Shown: one piece after another, positions 1-7,694 of the stretch
Layout of the letters: each line of letters begins with the position of its first letter
How positions within the stretch are numbered: position 1 is the stretch's first letter
From: Anaerolineaceae bacterium
Lineage (GTDB): Bacteria > Chloroflexota > Anaerolineae > Anaerolineales > Anaerolineaceae
Assembly (NCBI GenBank): GCA_029975475.1
Contig: JARKPB010000011.1
Span: 22,117-86,116, forward strand
DNA length: 64,000 bases
Direction: 5' to 3'
Position numbers and translations under genes: made by a program
Notes under the pieces: model-generated
The model's database searches: none
Told to the model about the DNA's origin: nothing
Seen by the model: only the letters and a program-made list of their open reading frames with translations

Positions 1-132
1 TCCGCAGCTGGCTCAACCCCCAACAAGAGCGCGGAGGCTGAAAAAAACCTGGTGCTGCAAATGTTAAAAGAGAGAAAAATCAGTGTAGAAGAAGCGGAGC
101 GGCTTTTAGACGCGCTCGACATTTCAGAATAA
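1..132 (+). CDS. C-terminal end of a SHOCT-like/DUF2089-type protein (5' truncated by window)
   Basis: The open frame from base 1 to the TAA at 130-132 gives 43 residues. They end in an amphipathic helix-turn-helix segment (VLQMLKERKISVEEAERLL). This is the short SHOCT-like motif seen at the ends of DUF2089 and anti-sigma or stress membrane proteins. The start lies upstream of the window. The next gene begins 22 bases later and carries the same kind of motif at its N-terminus, so the two probably form one transcription unit and may interact through it. Function is unknown. Confidence 0.6.
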   Translation, partial: SAAGSTPNKSAEAEKNLVLQMLKERKISVEEAERLLDALDISE

Positions 133-154
133 ACCCAACTCCGGGAAGTGAAGC

Positions 155-817
155 ATGGATATCAACCTGAAACGGCGTGAAATTCTCAAGCAGGTGGAAC
201 GTGGTGAAATCGCAATTGAAGACGCTTCAGTATTACTGGCTGCGCTGGAAAATTCGTCCCAGCTGGCCCTTCCGCAGGATAATCCCGGTGAATCCGCACC
301 TGATCAGGACCGTTCTGGTGAAGAACCTCAGGAGGCGCAGCCTGAAAAAGCCAGCGCTCCCGGCTGCTGGCGGGTGGTCTGGTTTTTACCCCTGGTAACC
401 GGCGTGATTCTGACCTGTTTTAGCGCCTGGTGGATGGCTCAGGGCTGGCAAAAACAGCCCTTTGGCTGGGCTTTCTGGCTTTCCTGGCTGCCATTTCTAA
501 TCGGGATCGCTCTGACGGTGGTCGGCTGGATGCTGGAGACAGCCCCCTGGCTCATCCTGGATGTGCGGTCTAAAGCAAAAGCGGGCGAACACCGTTCCGG
601 ATTTATCCTCGCCATGCCGGCGCCCTTTGGCCTCCTTTCCTGGTTGCTTCGCACCTTCCCGGCGCTGGTTCCTGAAAATGTCAAACAACAGGGGATCACT
701 GAAATGATGGAAGCGGTCAACGAGTCCTTAAAGAACGGCGACCCGGTGATGATTGACGTCAATGACGAGGATGACGGCGAAAAGGAACGGGTCCTTATAT
801 ACATTGGCAAGCGCTGA
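155..817 (+). CDS. SHOCT-like domain membrane protein, function unknown
   Basis: This 220-residue protein has an N-terminal SHOCT-like helical hairpin (residues about 5-30: RREILKQVERGEIAIEDASVLL). An acidic linker follows, then two hydrophobic segments at about 73-95 and 104-126, and a cytosolic C-terminal part. The C-terminal part contains a PENVKQQGITEMMEAVNESLKNG stretch cut here only for description and an acidic turn. The motif matches the one at the end of the upstream gene. It is followed by a clear intrinsic terminator. I infer a small two-TM stress or regulatory membrane protein; no enzymatic motif is visible. Confidence 0.7.
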   Translation: MDINLKRREILKQVERGEIAIEDASVLLAALENSSQLALPQDNPGESAPDQDRSGEEPQEAQPEKASAPGCWRVVWFLPLVTGVILTCFSAWWMAQGWQKQPFGWAFWLSWLPFLIGIALTVVGWMLETAPWLILDVRSKAKAGEHRSGFILAMPAPFGLLSWLLRTFPALVPENVKQQGITEMMEAVNESLKNGDPVMIDVNDEDDGEKERVLIYIGKR

Positions 818-832
818 CTTTGACGCTTACTG

Positions 833-860
833 GCCCCGCTGCGATCAGCGGGGCTTTTTT
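833..860 (+). terminator. Intrinsic terminator after the SHOCT-like gene
   Basis: An 8-bp perfect stem (GCCCCGCT at 833-840 with AGCGGGGC at 847-854) and a 6-nt loop are followed directly by six T. It closes the first transcription unit. Confidence 0.9.
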
Positions 861-867
861 CTTCCAG

Positions 868-873
868 TATAAT
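868..873 (+). promoter_or_regulatory. -10 box for a probable leaderless transcript
   Basis: TATAAT ends 7 nt before the ATG at 881, and no Shine-Dalgarno sequence lies between. At normal -10 to start-site spacing the mRNA would begin at or next to the ATG. No convincing -35 is visible. Confidence 0.6.
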
Positions 874-880
874 CACAGGC

Positions 881-1453
881 ATGAACAGATTGTTTCTTCG
901 CCGCCTGATCGCGGTGGCGGCGGCCTTGAGCGCGCTGGCGTTGATCGCGCTGACTCTGCAGCCGCCAGTTTATAAGATGGTCAGGCAGTCAGTGGCACCA
1001 TCCGCGGGGTTTGAAGGCGAAATGCAGTTAATCATCCCGCAGGTGGTGATGTTTCAGTCGCAGGCCAGCCTGCAGGTGCAGTTAACGGCCGGGGCTGATG
1101 CGGAAGGGCGGATGCTGCGCGCGCGGTTAGATTTTCCTGCCGCCAGTCTGCGCTCGCCCGGAGAGGTGCTGGCTCCATTAACGGTGGATCAGCCCGTTCA
1201 TCTCCAGTGGCAGCTGGTCCCGGCCGAGCGCGGGGAACTGCGGGGTACCCTCTGGCTTTTTGTTCAATCCACCGATGGGGCAGAGTCCAGCGCTTTTTTA
1301 TCCCTACCGGTGAATATCCGCGTAATGGACTTTCTGGGTTTTCCTCCTTCGGTCCTGCGCTGGGCAGCCGCCGTTGGCCTGTTTTTTGCCGCCCTATCAA
1401 GCGGATTAGCAGGATGGATAAAGAGAAAAGTACAGCTCCATCCGGAAACATGA
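881..1453 (+). CDS. Membrane-anchored extracytoplasmic protein, function unknown
   Basis: The protein has 190 residues. It starts with a positively charged N-terminus and a hydrophobic segment (about residues 7-25). A polar, probably beta-rich extracytoplasmic middle part of about 130 residues follows, then a second hydrophobic segment near residues 160-180 and a basic tail. No Shine-Dalgarno precedes the ATG, but a TATAAT lies 7 nt upstream, so the message is probably leaderless. I do not recognise the family. It sits upstream of the nuo operon but is separated from it by that operon's own promoter region. Confidence 0.65.
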   Translation: MNRLFLRRLIAVAAALSALALIALTLQPPVYKMVRQSVAPSAGFEGEMQLIIPQVVMFQSQASLQVQLTAGADAEGRMLRARLDFPAASLRSPGEVLAPLTVDQPVHLQWQLVPAERGELRGTLWLFVQSTDGAESSAFLSLPVNIRVMDFLGFPPSVLRWAAAVGLFFAALSSGLAGWIKRKVQLHPET

Positions 1454-1472
1454 TTAATTATTACAATTTAGA

Positions 1473-1506
1473 TATAATTAGTGAACTGGCGGGCTTGTGA
1501 TACAAT
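1473..1506 (+). promoter_or_regulatory. Probable nuo operon promoter region
   Basis: A TATAAT lies at 1473-1478. A second candidate, TGATACAAT (an extended -10 of the form TG-n-TACAAT, hexamer 1501-1506), lies closer to the strong AAGGAGG ribosome site of nuoA. No clear -35 is visible, so which of the two is used is open. Confidence 0.45.
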
Positions 1507-1548
1507 CAATCCATCCAGACCTGGCGGGAGAAGGAGGTTGCGCAGCGT

Positions 1549-1905
1549 ATGCCATCCGAATGGATCTATATCGGGATTTTTAGCCTGATAGCCCTGGCGC
1601 TGCCGGCCGCGGCCATTCTTATGGCCGGGGTCCTGGGCCCGAAAAAGCCGAACCCCATTAAGAATTCCACCTATGAATGCGGGATTGAAACCACCGGTGA
1701 GACCTGGGTGCAGTTCCGCCCGCAGTATTACATCTTTGGATTGTTATTCCTGATTTTTGATGTCGAGACGGTCTTTCTGTTTCCCTGGGCGGTTGGGTAT
1801 CGGGTGCTTCCGCTTTTCGCGGTGATTGAAGGAATCGTATTTATCCTCATCTTACTGGGCGGTCTGCTGTATGCCTGGCGCGTGGGCGCGTTGAGCTGGC
1901 AGTAA
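1549..1905 (+). CDS. nuoA: NADH-quinone oxidoreductase subunit A
   Basis: This small membrane subunit of complex I has 118 residues and three predicted TM helices. The family signature is visible: NSTYECGIETTGETWVQF, then the acidic FDVET motif in TM2 near residue 67. NuoA helps anchor the membrane arm to the peripheral arm near the quinone site. A strong AAGGAGG lies 8-9 nt before the ATG. It opens an operon that runs to nuoN. nuoB, C, D, E, F, G and I are absent from the window, although nuoBCD usually follow nuoA directly. Confidence 0.95.
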   Translation: MPSEWIYIGIFSLIALALPAAAILMAGVLGPKKPNPIKNSTYECGIETTGETWVQFRPQYYIFGLLFLIFDVETVFLFPWAVGYRVLPLFAVIEGIVFILILLGGLLYAWRVGALSWQ

Positions 1906-1924
1906 CGCGCGGGAGGGAAGCGGA

Positions 1925-3154
1925 ATGACTTTCTGGCAGGACCCTTACGCTGCTGCAGTCGAATGGCTGCGTAATTTACTGATTGGCTGGGGATTGACGG
2001 TTGAGGCTGCTCAGTTGATCCTCTACCTGGCGGGCGGGATTGTCCTGGCAGGCGGTTCACTGGCGCTGGTTATCTTCCTGATCTGGGCTGAACGGAAGAT
2101 TATCGGGCGCGTGCAGGACCGCCTGGGGCCAAACCGGGTGGGCCCGTGGGGCATTTTTCAGACTTTCGCGGATATCCTCAAAATTTTCACCAAAGAATAT
2201 ATCACCCCGAACGGGGTAGACCGCGTGCCGTACAATCTGGCGCCGGTGCTGGCTGTGGCAGCGGTCATTATGATCTGGGCGGTGGTTCCATTCACAGTGA
2301 CCCTTTACGGCGCGGATCTCAGTGTCGGGCTGATTTACGTTATGGCCGTGGGCGCGATCGGTGAAATGGGTATTGTCATGGCCGGGTGGGGCTCAAACAA
2401 TAAATTTGCGCTTCTCGGCGCCTTCCGGGCAGTGGCGCAGATGGTTTCCTATGAAATTCCGATGGTGATTGCCCTGCTCATCCCGGTGATGATGGCCGGG
2501 TCGCTTTCTCTGGGCGCCATTACCGCCAGCCAGGCGGTCTGGAATATCCTGATCGCGCCGCTGGCGGCACTGATCTTTTTCATAACATCCGTTGCTGAAG
2601 TTGGCCGCGCTCCGTTTGACCTGGTGGAAGCGGAATCGGAACTGGTGGCGGGGTTTAATATCGAATACTCCGGCTTAAAATTCGGCTTCTTCTTCGTCGG
2701 CGATTTTCTGCACGCCTTTACCATCGCCATGCTCTTCACGGTGTTCTTTCTGGGCGGGTGGCGCGGACCGTTTGTGGACCAGGTGCCCATCCTTGGCGCG
2801 GTTTACTTTTTTATCAAAACCAGCCTGGTCTATCTGGTCAATATCCTGATGCGGGCAGCCCTGCCGCGCTTTCGCATTGACCAGATGATGGATTTTAACT
2901 GGAAATATCTGACCCCCCTTTCTTTGTCCGTTCTGGTGGTTACCGCGCTGGCGGATAAACTGACGCTGGGTTTAAGCGCCTGGGTGCGGATCCCGGTCTT
3001 TTTAGGCCTGAACGGCCTGCTCTTTCTGGCAGCCAGTGTGATGGTTAACCGCCGGGCAATCAACCGCCCGCGCGCGGAGGTGGTCAGCCGCCCCCGGCCG
3101 CTGGCTCGCCCGGAAACGGCGGTCCAACCTGAAACGAATGGAGGCGTCTCGTGA
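1925..3154 (+). CDS. nuoH: NADH-quinone oxidoreductase subunit H
   Basis: The protein is 409 residues, longer than the usual 320-350. It has the typical WAERKIIGRVQDRLGPNRVGP loop after TM1, which helps form the quinone chamber, and the APFDLVEAESELVAGFNIEYSG loop (residues about 229-250). The extra length is a Pro/Arg-rich C-terminal tail of about 35 residues (after residue 375) with no family counterpart. NuoH links the quinone site to the antiporter-like subunits. Its stop overlaps the GTG of nuoJ, which suggests translational coupling. Confidence 0.95.
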   Translation: MTFWQDPYAAAVEWLRNLLIGWGLTVEAAQLILYLAGGIVLAGGSLALVIFLIWAERKIIGRVQDRLGPNRVGPWGIFQTFADILKIFTKEYITPNGVDRVPYNLAPVLAVAAVIMIWAVVPFTVTLYGADLSVGLIYVMAVGAIGEMGIVMAGWGSNNKFALLGAFRAVAQMVSYEIPMVIALLIPVMMAGSLSLGAITASQAVWNILIAPLAALIFFITSVAEVGRAPFDLVEAESELVAGFNIEYSGLKFGFFFVGDFLHAFTIAMLFTVFFLGGWRGPFVDQVPILGAVYFFIKTSLVYLVNILMRAALPRFRIDQMMDFNWKYLTPLSLSVLVVTALADKLTLGLSAWVRIPVFLGLNGLLFLAASVMVNRRAINRPRAEVVSRPRPLARPETAVQPETNGGVS

Positions 3155-3666
3155 GCACGGCGCAGATTCTATTTCTTATTTTTTCCGCCGTGGTGGTGGC
3201 TGCGGCGGTGATGGTTGTCCTGTCGCGCCGCATCATGCGCGCGGCCCTCTGGCTGGTGCTGGCTCTATTTGGCGTGGCTTTGATCTTTGCCCTCCTGGAC
3301 GCCAGTTTCTTCGCGGTCGTTCAGGTTTTGGTATATGTAGGCGCGATTGCCACCCTGTTAATCTTCGCCATTATGCTGACCCGGGGTGTGATGGACGACA
3401 GCAAAGCGCAGTTAAACCGCGGCTGGCCGTTTGCGCTGCTGGTCTGTCTCGGATTGTTTGGCGGGCTGGTCTATATCCTCTCGCAATGGAACCGGTTCAA
3501 TTCAGCCGCTCCGGCGCTGCCGCAAGATGCCTATGACCTGACGCTCTTCGGCCTTGCTCTGACATCGCCGGATGGCTATCTGGTCGCGTTTGAAGCCGCT
3601 TCGGTCTTGCTGCTGGCTGCCATGGTCGGGGCAATCTACCTCGCGCTGGAAAAGAGGGGGAATTAA
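3151..3666 (+). CDS. nuoJ: NADH-quinone oxidoreductase subunit J
   Basis: The protein has 171 residues and five TM helices. The conserved VYVGAIATLLIFAIML segment in TM3 carries the pi-bulge glycine region. The GTG start overlaps the nuoH stop (GTGA) and has an ATGGAGG ribosome site. NuoJ is a small membrane-arm subunit that transmits conformational change between the quinone site and the pumps. Gene order H-J without the ferredoxin-like nuoI between them means the peripheral-arm gene has been removed or was never here. Confidence 0.95.
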   Translation: MSTAQILFLIFSAVVVAAAVMVVLSRRIMRAALWLVLALFGVALIFALLDASFFAVVQVLVYVGAIATLLIFAIMLTRGVMDDSKAQLNRGWPFALLVCLGLFGGLVYILSQWNRFNSAAPALPQDAYDLTLFGLALTSPDGYLVAFEAASVLLLAAMVGAIYLALEKRGN

Positions 3667-3668
3667 GC

Positions 3669-3983
3669 ATGATCCCGCTTTCCTGGTATCTGATCCTGGC
3701 CGCGCTGCTCTTCTGTATCGGCCTGTTCGGCGTCTTGGCTCGCAAGAATTCGGTGGCGGTCCTGATGAGTGTTGAGTTGATGCTCAACGCGGTCAACATC
3801 AACCTGCTGGCTTTCTGGCGGTATCTGTATCTAACCAGCACCGCCTATAACGGCTTTGTCTTTGTGGTGGTATTGTTTGCCGTGGCGGCAGCCGAGACCG
3901 CGGTTGGCCTGGCGATTATCATCTCCGCTTACCGTAGCCGAAAGACAGTGGCGGCGGAAGACTTTACTGCCCTGCAGGGTTGA
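3669..3983 (+). CDS. nuoK: NADH-quinone oxidoreductase subunit K
   Basis: The protein has 104 residues and three TM helices, the normal family length. The TM2 glutamate motif (LMSVELMLNAVNINLLAF, Glu near residue 37) and a second buried acid in TM3 (AAAETAVGLAI) are both visible. NuoK is a Mrp/MnhC-type subunit that takes part in the first proton channel. It lies 2 bases after nuoJ and 10 bases before the nuoL start. Confidence 0.95.
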   Translation: MIPLSWYLILAALLFCIGLFGVLARKNSVAVLMSVELMLNAVNINLLAFWRYLYLTSTAYNGFVFVVVLFAVAAAETAVGLAIIISAYRSRKTVAAEDFTALQG

Positions 3984-3993
3984 GCGAGGCCGC

Positions 3994-6132
3994 ATGAATC
4001 CTGAATCATATTTTTGGCTTATTCCCCTGCCTCCATTGGCGGCTTTCTTTGGCATCTTGCTGCTCACCTGGCGAAAACGCACCCTCAGCCACTGGCTGGC
4101 ACTGGCTGGAGCCGGGCTGGCTTTTCTGGGGTCGCTGGCGGTCCTCTGGCGCGCGTTTTCGATCGAGCATCTTGCTGAGCATCCATTTGGCGTTTCCATC
4201 GACTGGCTGCCGGCGGGCAGCAGCGTGATGCGCATCGGGGCGGCTCTTGATCCGCTTGGGGCGGTCAGCCTGGCTTTTGTGGCTGTAACAGTACTGATGA
4301 TCTTCATTTACTCGATCGGGTATCACAATCACGGACAGCCGGAAGGGAAAGATGATCTCCCCGGATTGCCGCCCCGCGGGATGGAGATGATGGATGAACA
4401 CGGCCACACCGTCCGCGCGGCGACGATCGAGCCAATGTACAGCCGCTTCTTCGCGTTGATCAGCCTCTTCGCCTTTGCCATGTTCCTGCTGGTGTTGAGC
4501 GACAATCTGCTGACCCTGTATATTGGCTGGGAGATTATGGGCCTGTGCTCGTATCTCTTGATTGGCTTCTGGTACGGCCGGCCTTCTGCACGCGACGCCG
4601 CGGTAAAGGCTTTCATGACCACCCGTATCGGGGATGCTTTCATGCTGCTTGGACTCGCGGCGCTTTACAGCCTGACCGGGACCTTCCGCTTCAGCGAGAT
4701 TCTGGGCAGTCCCCAAACGCTGGAAATCTTGAGCACCTCGGCTTCCGGCGTGCTGGGTCTTTCCTGGGCCGGGTTGATCGGCATCTTGCTGTTGATGGGC
4801 ACGGTGGGCAAATCCGCGCAGTTCCCGCTGCACGTCTGGCTTCCGGATGCCATGGAAGGTCCCACGCCAGTATCAGCCATGATCCATGCCGCCACGATGG
4901 TATCCGCCGGTGTGTATCTGGCGCTGCGTTTCTTCCCGCTGATCGCGGCCGGGTGGCAGCCAGGCGGCCCTCTGACCGCGCCCATGCTTTTTATCGGGGC
5001 GGTTGGCGCGTTTACGGCCCTGTTTGCCGCGTTGATTGCCCTCGGGCAGGACGACATCAAGCGCGTCCTGGCTTACTCGACCATCTCGCAGCTCGGGTTT
5101 ATGCTGGCTGCCCTGGGCATTGGTGCTTATGTTGCCGCGGCCTTTCACCTGGTAACGCATGCGTTTTTCAAAGCGCTGCTCTTCCTCGGCTCCGGTTCGG
5201 TGATCCACGGCATGGAACACGGCGCAGCTCACAGCGGAGAACATCTGGACCCGCAGAATATGAAATATATGGGCGGGCTGGCGTGGAAGATGCCCTTAAC
5301 CTTCGCCGCCTTCCTGGCTGGTGGACTTTCGCTGGCGGGTTTCCCGCTGCTCACTTCCGGCTTCTGGTCAAAAGACGAAATCCTCAAATCCGCTTACGGA
5401 CTGGCGCCGGTCGTGTTTTATACGCTCGCTTTCGCTGCCCTGCTGACCGCATTTTACACCGCCCGCCAGCTGACCCTGGTCTTTCTCGGCCAGCCGCGCA
5501 GCCGGGCCGCTGAAAAGGCGCACGAATCCCGTCCGGTGATGACCTGGCCGCTGCTGATCCTGGCGGTTTTCGCCCTGATCGGCGGTCTGGTGGTAAAGCC
5601 CTTTGAGCATTTTGTGGCCGGGATGCTGCCGCACGAACTGCTGGTTGAACTGCCAGAGTCGGCGGTGCCGGTCGCGGTCTCGGTTGCGGTCGCCCTGGGG
5701 GGGCTGCTGCTGGGTTGGCTGGTTTACCGCCACGCTGCGAAAGGACAGCCCGATCCGCTCGAAAGCGCGCTGGGGCCGCTGTTCCGCGCTTTTCATCGTA
5801 AATTCTGGGTGGATGAAGCCTATCAGGCGGTCATCCTGCGCCCCGCGGCCTGGCTGGCAGAGACGGCGGTTGCGCGCTGGATCGATCAGGTGATTCTGGA
5901 CGGCATCCTGCACGCGGTCGGACGTTTTACCCTCTGGCTGGGAGAATTGCTGCGCAGCAAAGTTGACCGCAAGGTGTTTAGCGGCGGCGGCGACGCGCTG
6001 GCAGCCGGCGCTCAACTGGCCGGCAGTCAGCTTTCAGGCCTGCAGCGCGGCCGGGTGCAGGAGTACATGGCGGGCGGGATCGCGGTGCTGGTTCTGGCTG
6101 GTTTAATGGTTCTGTTCTTCCTAAACCTTTAG
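3994..6132 (+). CDS. nuoL: NADH-quinone oxidoreductase subunit L
   Basis: I start the protein at the ATG at 3994 (MNPESYFW), just after the nuoK stop; the open frame extends further upstream but only inside nuoK. This gives 712 residues. It is a proton-pumping antiporter-like subunit with the WEIMGLCSYLLIGFW motif (TM5 Glu), KSAQFPLHVWLPDAMEGPTP (TM7 Lys) and the discontinuous TM12 Lys region. The C-terminal part contains the long lateral helix that runs along the other pumping subunits. It is followed 16 bases later by the first of two nuoM copies. Confidence 0.95.
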   Translation: MNPESYFWLIPLPPLAAFFGILLLTWRKRTLSHWLALAGAGLAFLGSLAVLWRAFSIEHLAEHPFGVSIDWLPAGSSVMRIGAALDPLGAVSLAFVAVTVLMIFIYSIGYHNHGQPEGKDDLPGLPPRGMEMMDEHGHTVRAATIEPMYSRFFALISLFAFAMFLLVLSDNLLTLYIGWEIMGLCSYLLIGFWYGRPSARDAAVKAFMTTRIGDAFMLLGLAALYSLTGTFRFSEILGSPQTLEILSTSASGVLGLSWAGLIGILLLMGTVGKSAQFPLHVWLPDAMEGPTPVSAMIHAATMVSAGVYLALRFFPLIAAGWQPGGPLTAPMLFIGAVGAFTALFAALIALGQDDIKRVLAYSTISQLGFMLAALGIGAYVAAAFHLVTHAFFKALLFLGSGSVIHGMEHGAAHSGEHLDPQNMKYMGGLAWKMPLTFAAFLAGGLSLAGFPLLTSGFWSKDEILKSAYGLAPVVFYTLAFAALLTAFYTARQLTLVFLGQPRSRAAEKAHESRPVMTWPLLILAVFALIGGLVVKPFEHFVAGMLPHELLVELPESAVPVAVSVAVALGGLLLGWLVYRHAAKGQPDPLESALGPLFRAFHRKFWVDEAYQAVILRPAAWLAETAVARWIDQVILDGILHAVGRFTLWLGELLRSKVDRKVFSGGGDALAAGAQLAGSQLSGLQRGRVQEYMAGGIAVLVLAGLMVLFFLNL

Positions 6133-6148
6133 GCGCGCAGGCGGACAA

Positions 6149-7684
6149 ATGCTCAACTTCCTGGAAGCCCATTCTCTATCCATCCTTCTTTTTACCCCTG
6201 CGCTGGCAGCCCTGGCGGTCATGCTGCTGCCTGCGCGGCGAATAAAACTGCTGCGCTGGTTTGCCCTGGCTGCAAGTCTGCTGCCGCTCGGGCTGAGCGT
6301 GTACCTGTGGCTGCGGTTTGATCCCGCCCTCGATCCGCGCCTGGCTTTTCAGTTTGAAGAGTGGCTGCCCTGGTTCCCGGCGATTGGCAGTTCCTACCAT
6401 CTGGGACTGGACGGCCTGTCCTTGCCGATGGTCGCGCTCACCTGTTTGTTAACCCCGCTGGCGATCCTCGCTTCATTTAAAATAGAAACTCATCTGCGGG
6501 GTTATCTCGCCCTCTTCTTGCTGCTGGAAACGGGCATTCTGGGCGTCTTTATGGCGCTCGACCTGCTGCTGTTCTTTGTGTTCTGGGAAATTGGTCTGGT
6601 GCCGATGTATTTTCTCATCAACCAGTGGGGCGGAGCGAACCGCAATTACGCTTCCCTAAAATTCATCATTTTTACCATGGGCGGCTCGCTTGGATTGCTG
6701 CTGGCGATCCAGTTGATCGGTCTGAACGCCGGTTCCTTCGATATGCTCAACCTGTTCCGCAATTTCGGCAGCCTCGATTTGAGCGTTTTTGGGTTAACCA
6801 GCGCTGCGGTGAAAACAATCGCCTTCTGGGCTTTTGTGATCGCCTTCGCGGTCAAAGTGCCAGTCTGGCCCTTTCACACCTGGCTGCCTGATGCTCACAC
6901 CGAAGCCCCAACCGCTGGATCCATGATCCTGGCGGGTGTTCTGCTAAAACTCGGGGCATACGGTTTTCTACGGTTGGTCCTGCCGCTTTTCCCGCAAGAA
7001 TCAGCGCGGTTTGCTCCGGCGCTGGCTGCGCTGGCGGCGGCGGCGATCATCTTTGGCGCGCTGGCCGCTGCCGGACAAAAAGATCTGAAGAAACTGGTCG
7101 CTTACTCCAGCGTCAACCACATGGGGTTCGTGATGCTGGGTGTGGCGGCGGTCGCTTCTGCGGTGGGCGGTGATGCCGCGGCTGTTCAATCTTCGCGCAT
7201 CGCTGCCAGCGGCGCGGTCTTGCAGATGGTCAACCACGGTTTGAGTTCAGCCGGGATGTTCTTCCTGGTCGGGGTGTTGTACGACCGGGCGCATACCCGT
7301 CAGCTGGATGAGTTTGGCGGATTATACGCCCTTCTTCCCGCTTACGGCACCGTCTTCATTTTTGTTTCAATGGCTTCGCTTGGTCTGCCGGGATTAAATG
7401 GGTTTATCAGCGAGCTGCTGGTGGTGGTTGGCGCCTGGCCGCTGTTAAGCGCTTACGTCGCCGCGGCCATGATCGGACTGATTTTCACCGGTACGTATAT
7501 CCTCAAAGGCATTCGCCAGGTGCTTCACGGTCCGCTCAATCTGCGCTGGCGAGGCGTCCTCACGGAAATGAGCGCGCGTGAGTGGGCGGTGATTTTGCCG
7601 CTGATGGCGTTGATGCTCCTGCTGGGCATCTGGCCGTCCTGGCTGCTGGATCTGATCAACCGGGCGGTTATGTTCTGGTTCTAA
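6149..7684 (+). CDS. nuoM: NADH-quinone oxidoreductase subunit M, copy 1 (canonical)
   Basis: This antiporter-like subunit has 511 residues. It keeps the full set of pumping residues seen in the family: Glu in TM5 (FWEIGLVPMYF, about E147), Lys in TM7 (FAVKVPVWPFHTWLPDAH, about K236), Lys in TM8 (GVLLKLGAYG, about K267) and Glu in TM12 (FISELLVVVGAW). The loop HLGLDGLSLPM is also typical. A second nuoM-like gene starts 10 bases downstream, so the membrane arm encoded here may carry four large antiporter-like subunits (L, M, M, N) instead of three. Confidence 0.93.
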   Translation: MLNFLEAHSLSILLFTPALAALAVMLLPARRIKLLRWFALAASLLPLGLSVYLWLRFDPALDPRLAFQFEEWLPWFPAIGSSYHLGLDGLSLPMVALTCLLTPLAILASFKIETHLRGYLALFLLLETGILGVFMALDLLLFFVFWEIGLVPMYFLINQWGGANRNYASLKFIIFTMGGSLGLLLAIQLIGLNAGSFDMLNLFRNFGSLDLSVFGLTSAAVKTIAFWAFVIAFAVKVPVWPFHTWLPDAHTEAPTAGSMILAGVLLKLGAYGFLRLVLPLFPQESARFAPALAALAAAAIIFGALAAAGQKDLKKLVAYSSVNHMGFVMLGVAAVASAVGGDAAAVQSSRIAASGAVLQMVNHGLSSAGMFFLVGVLYDRAHTRQLDEFGGLYALLPAYGTVFIFVSMASLGLPGLNGFISELLVVVGAWPLLSAYVAAAMIGLIFTGTYILKGIRQVLHGPLNLRWRGVLTEMSAREWAVILPLMALMLLLGIWPSWLLDLINRAVMFWF

Positions 7685-7694
7685 GAGGTGGCGG

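Noticed and set aside
4545..5513. 322-residue plus-strand ORF in another frame of nuoL
   Set aside because: It is Arg/Pro/Cys-rich without a domain, inside a well-supported nuoL; a frame shadow.
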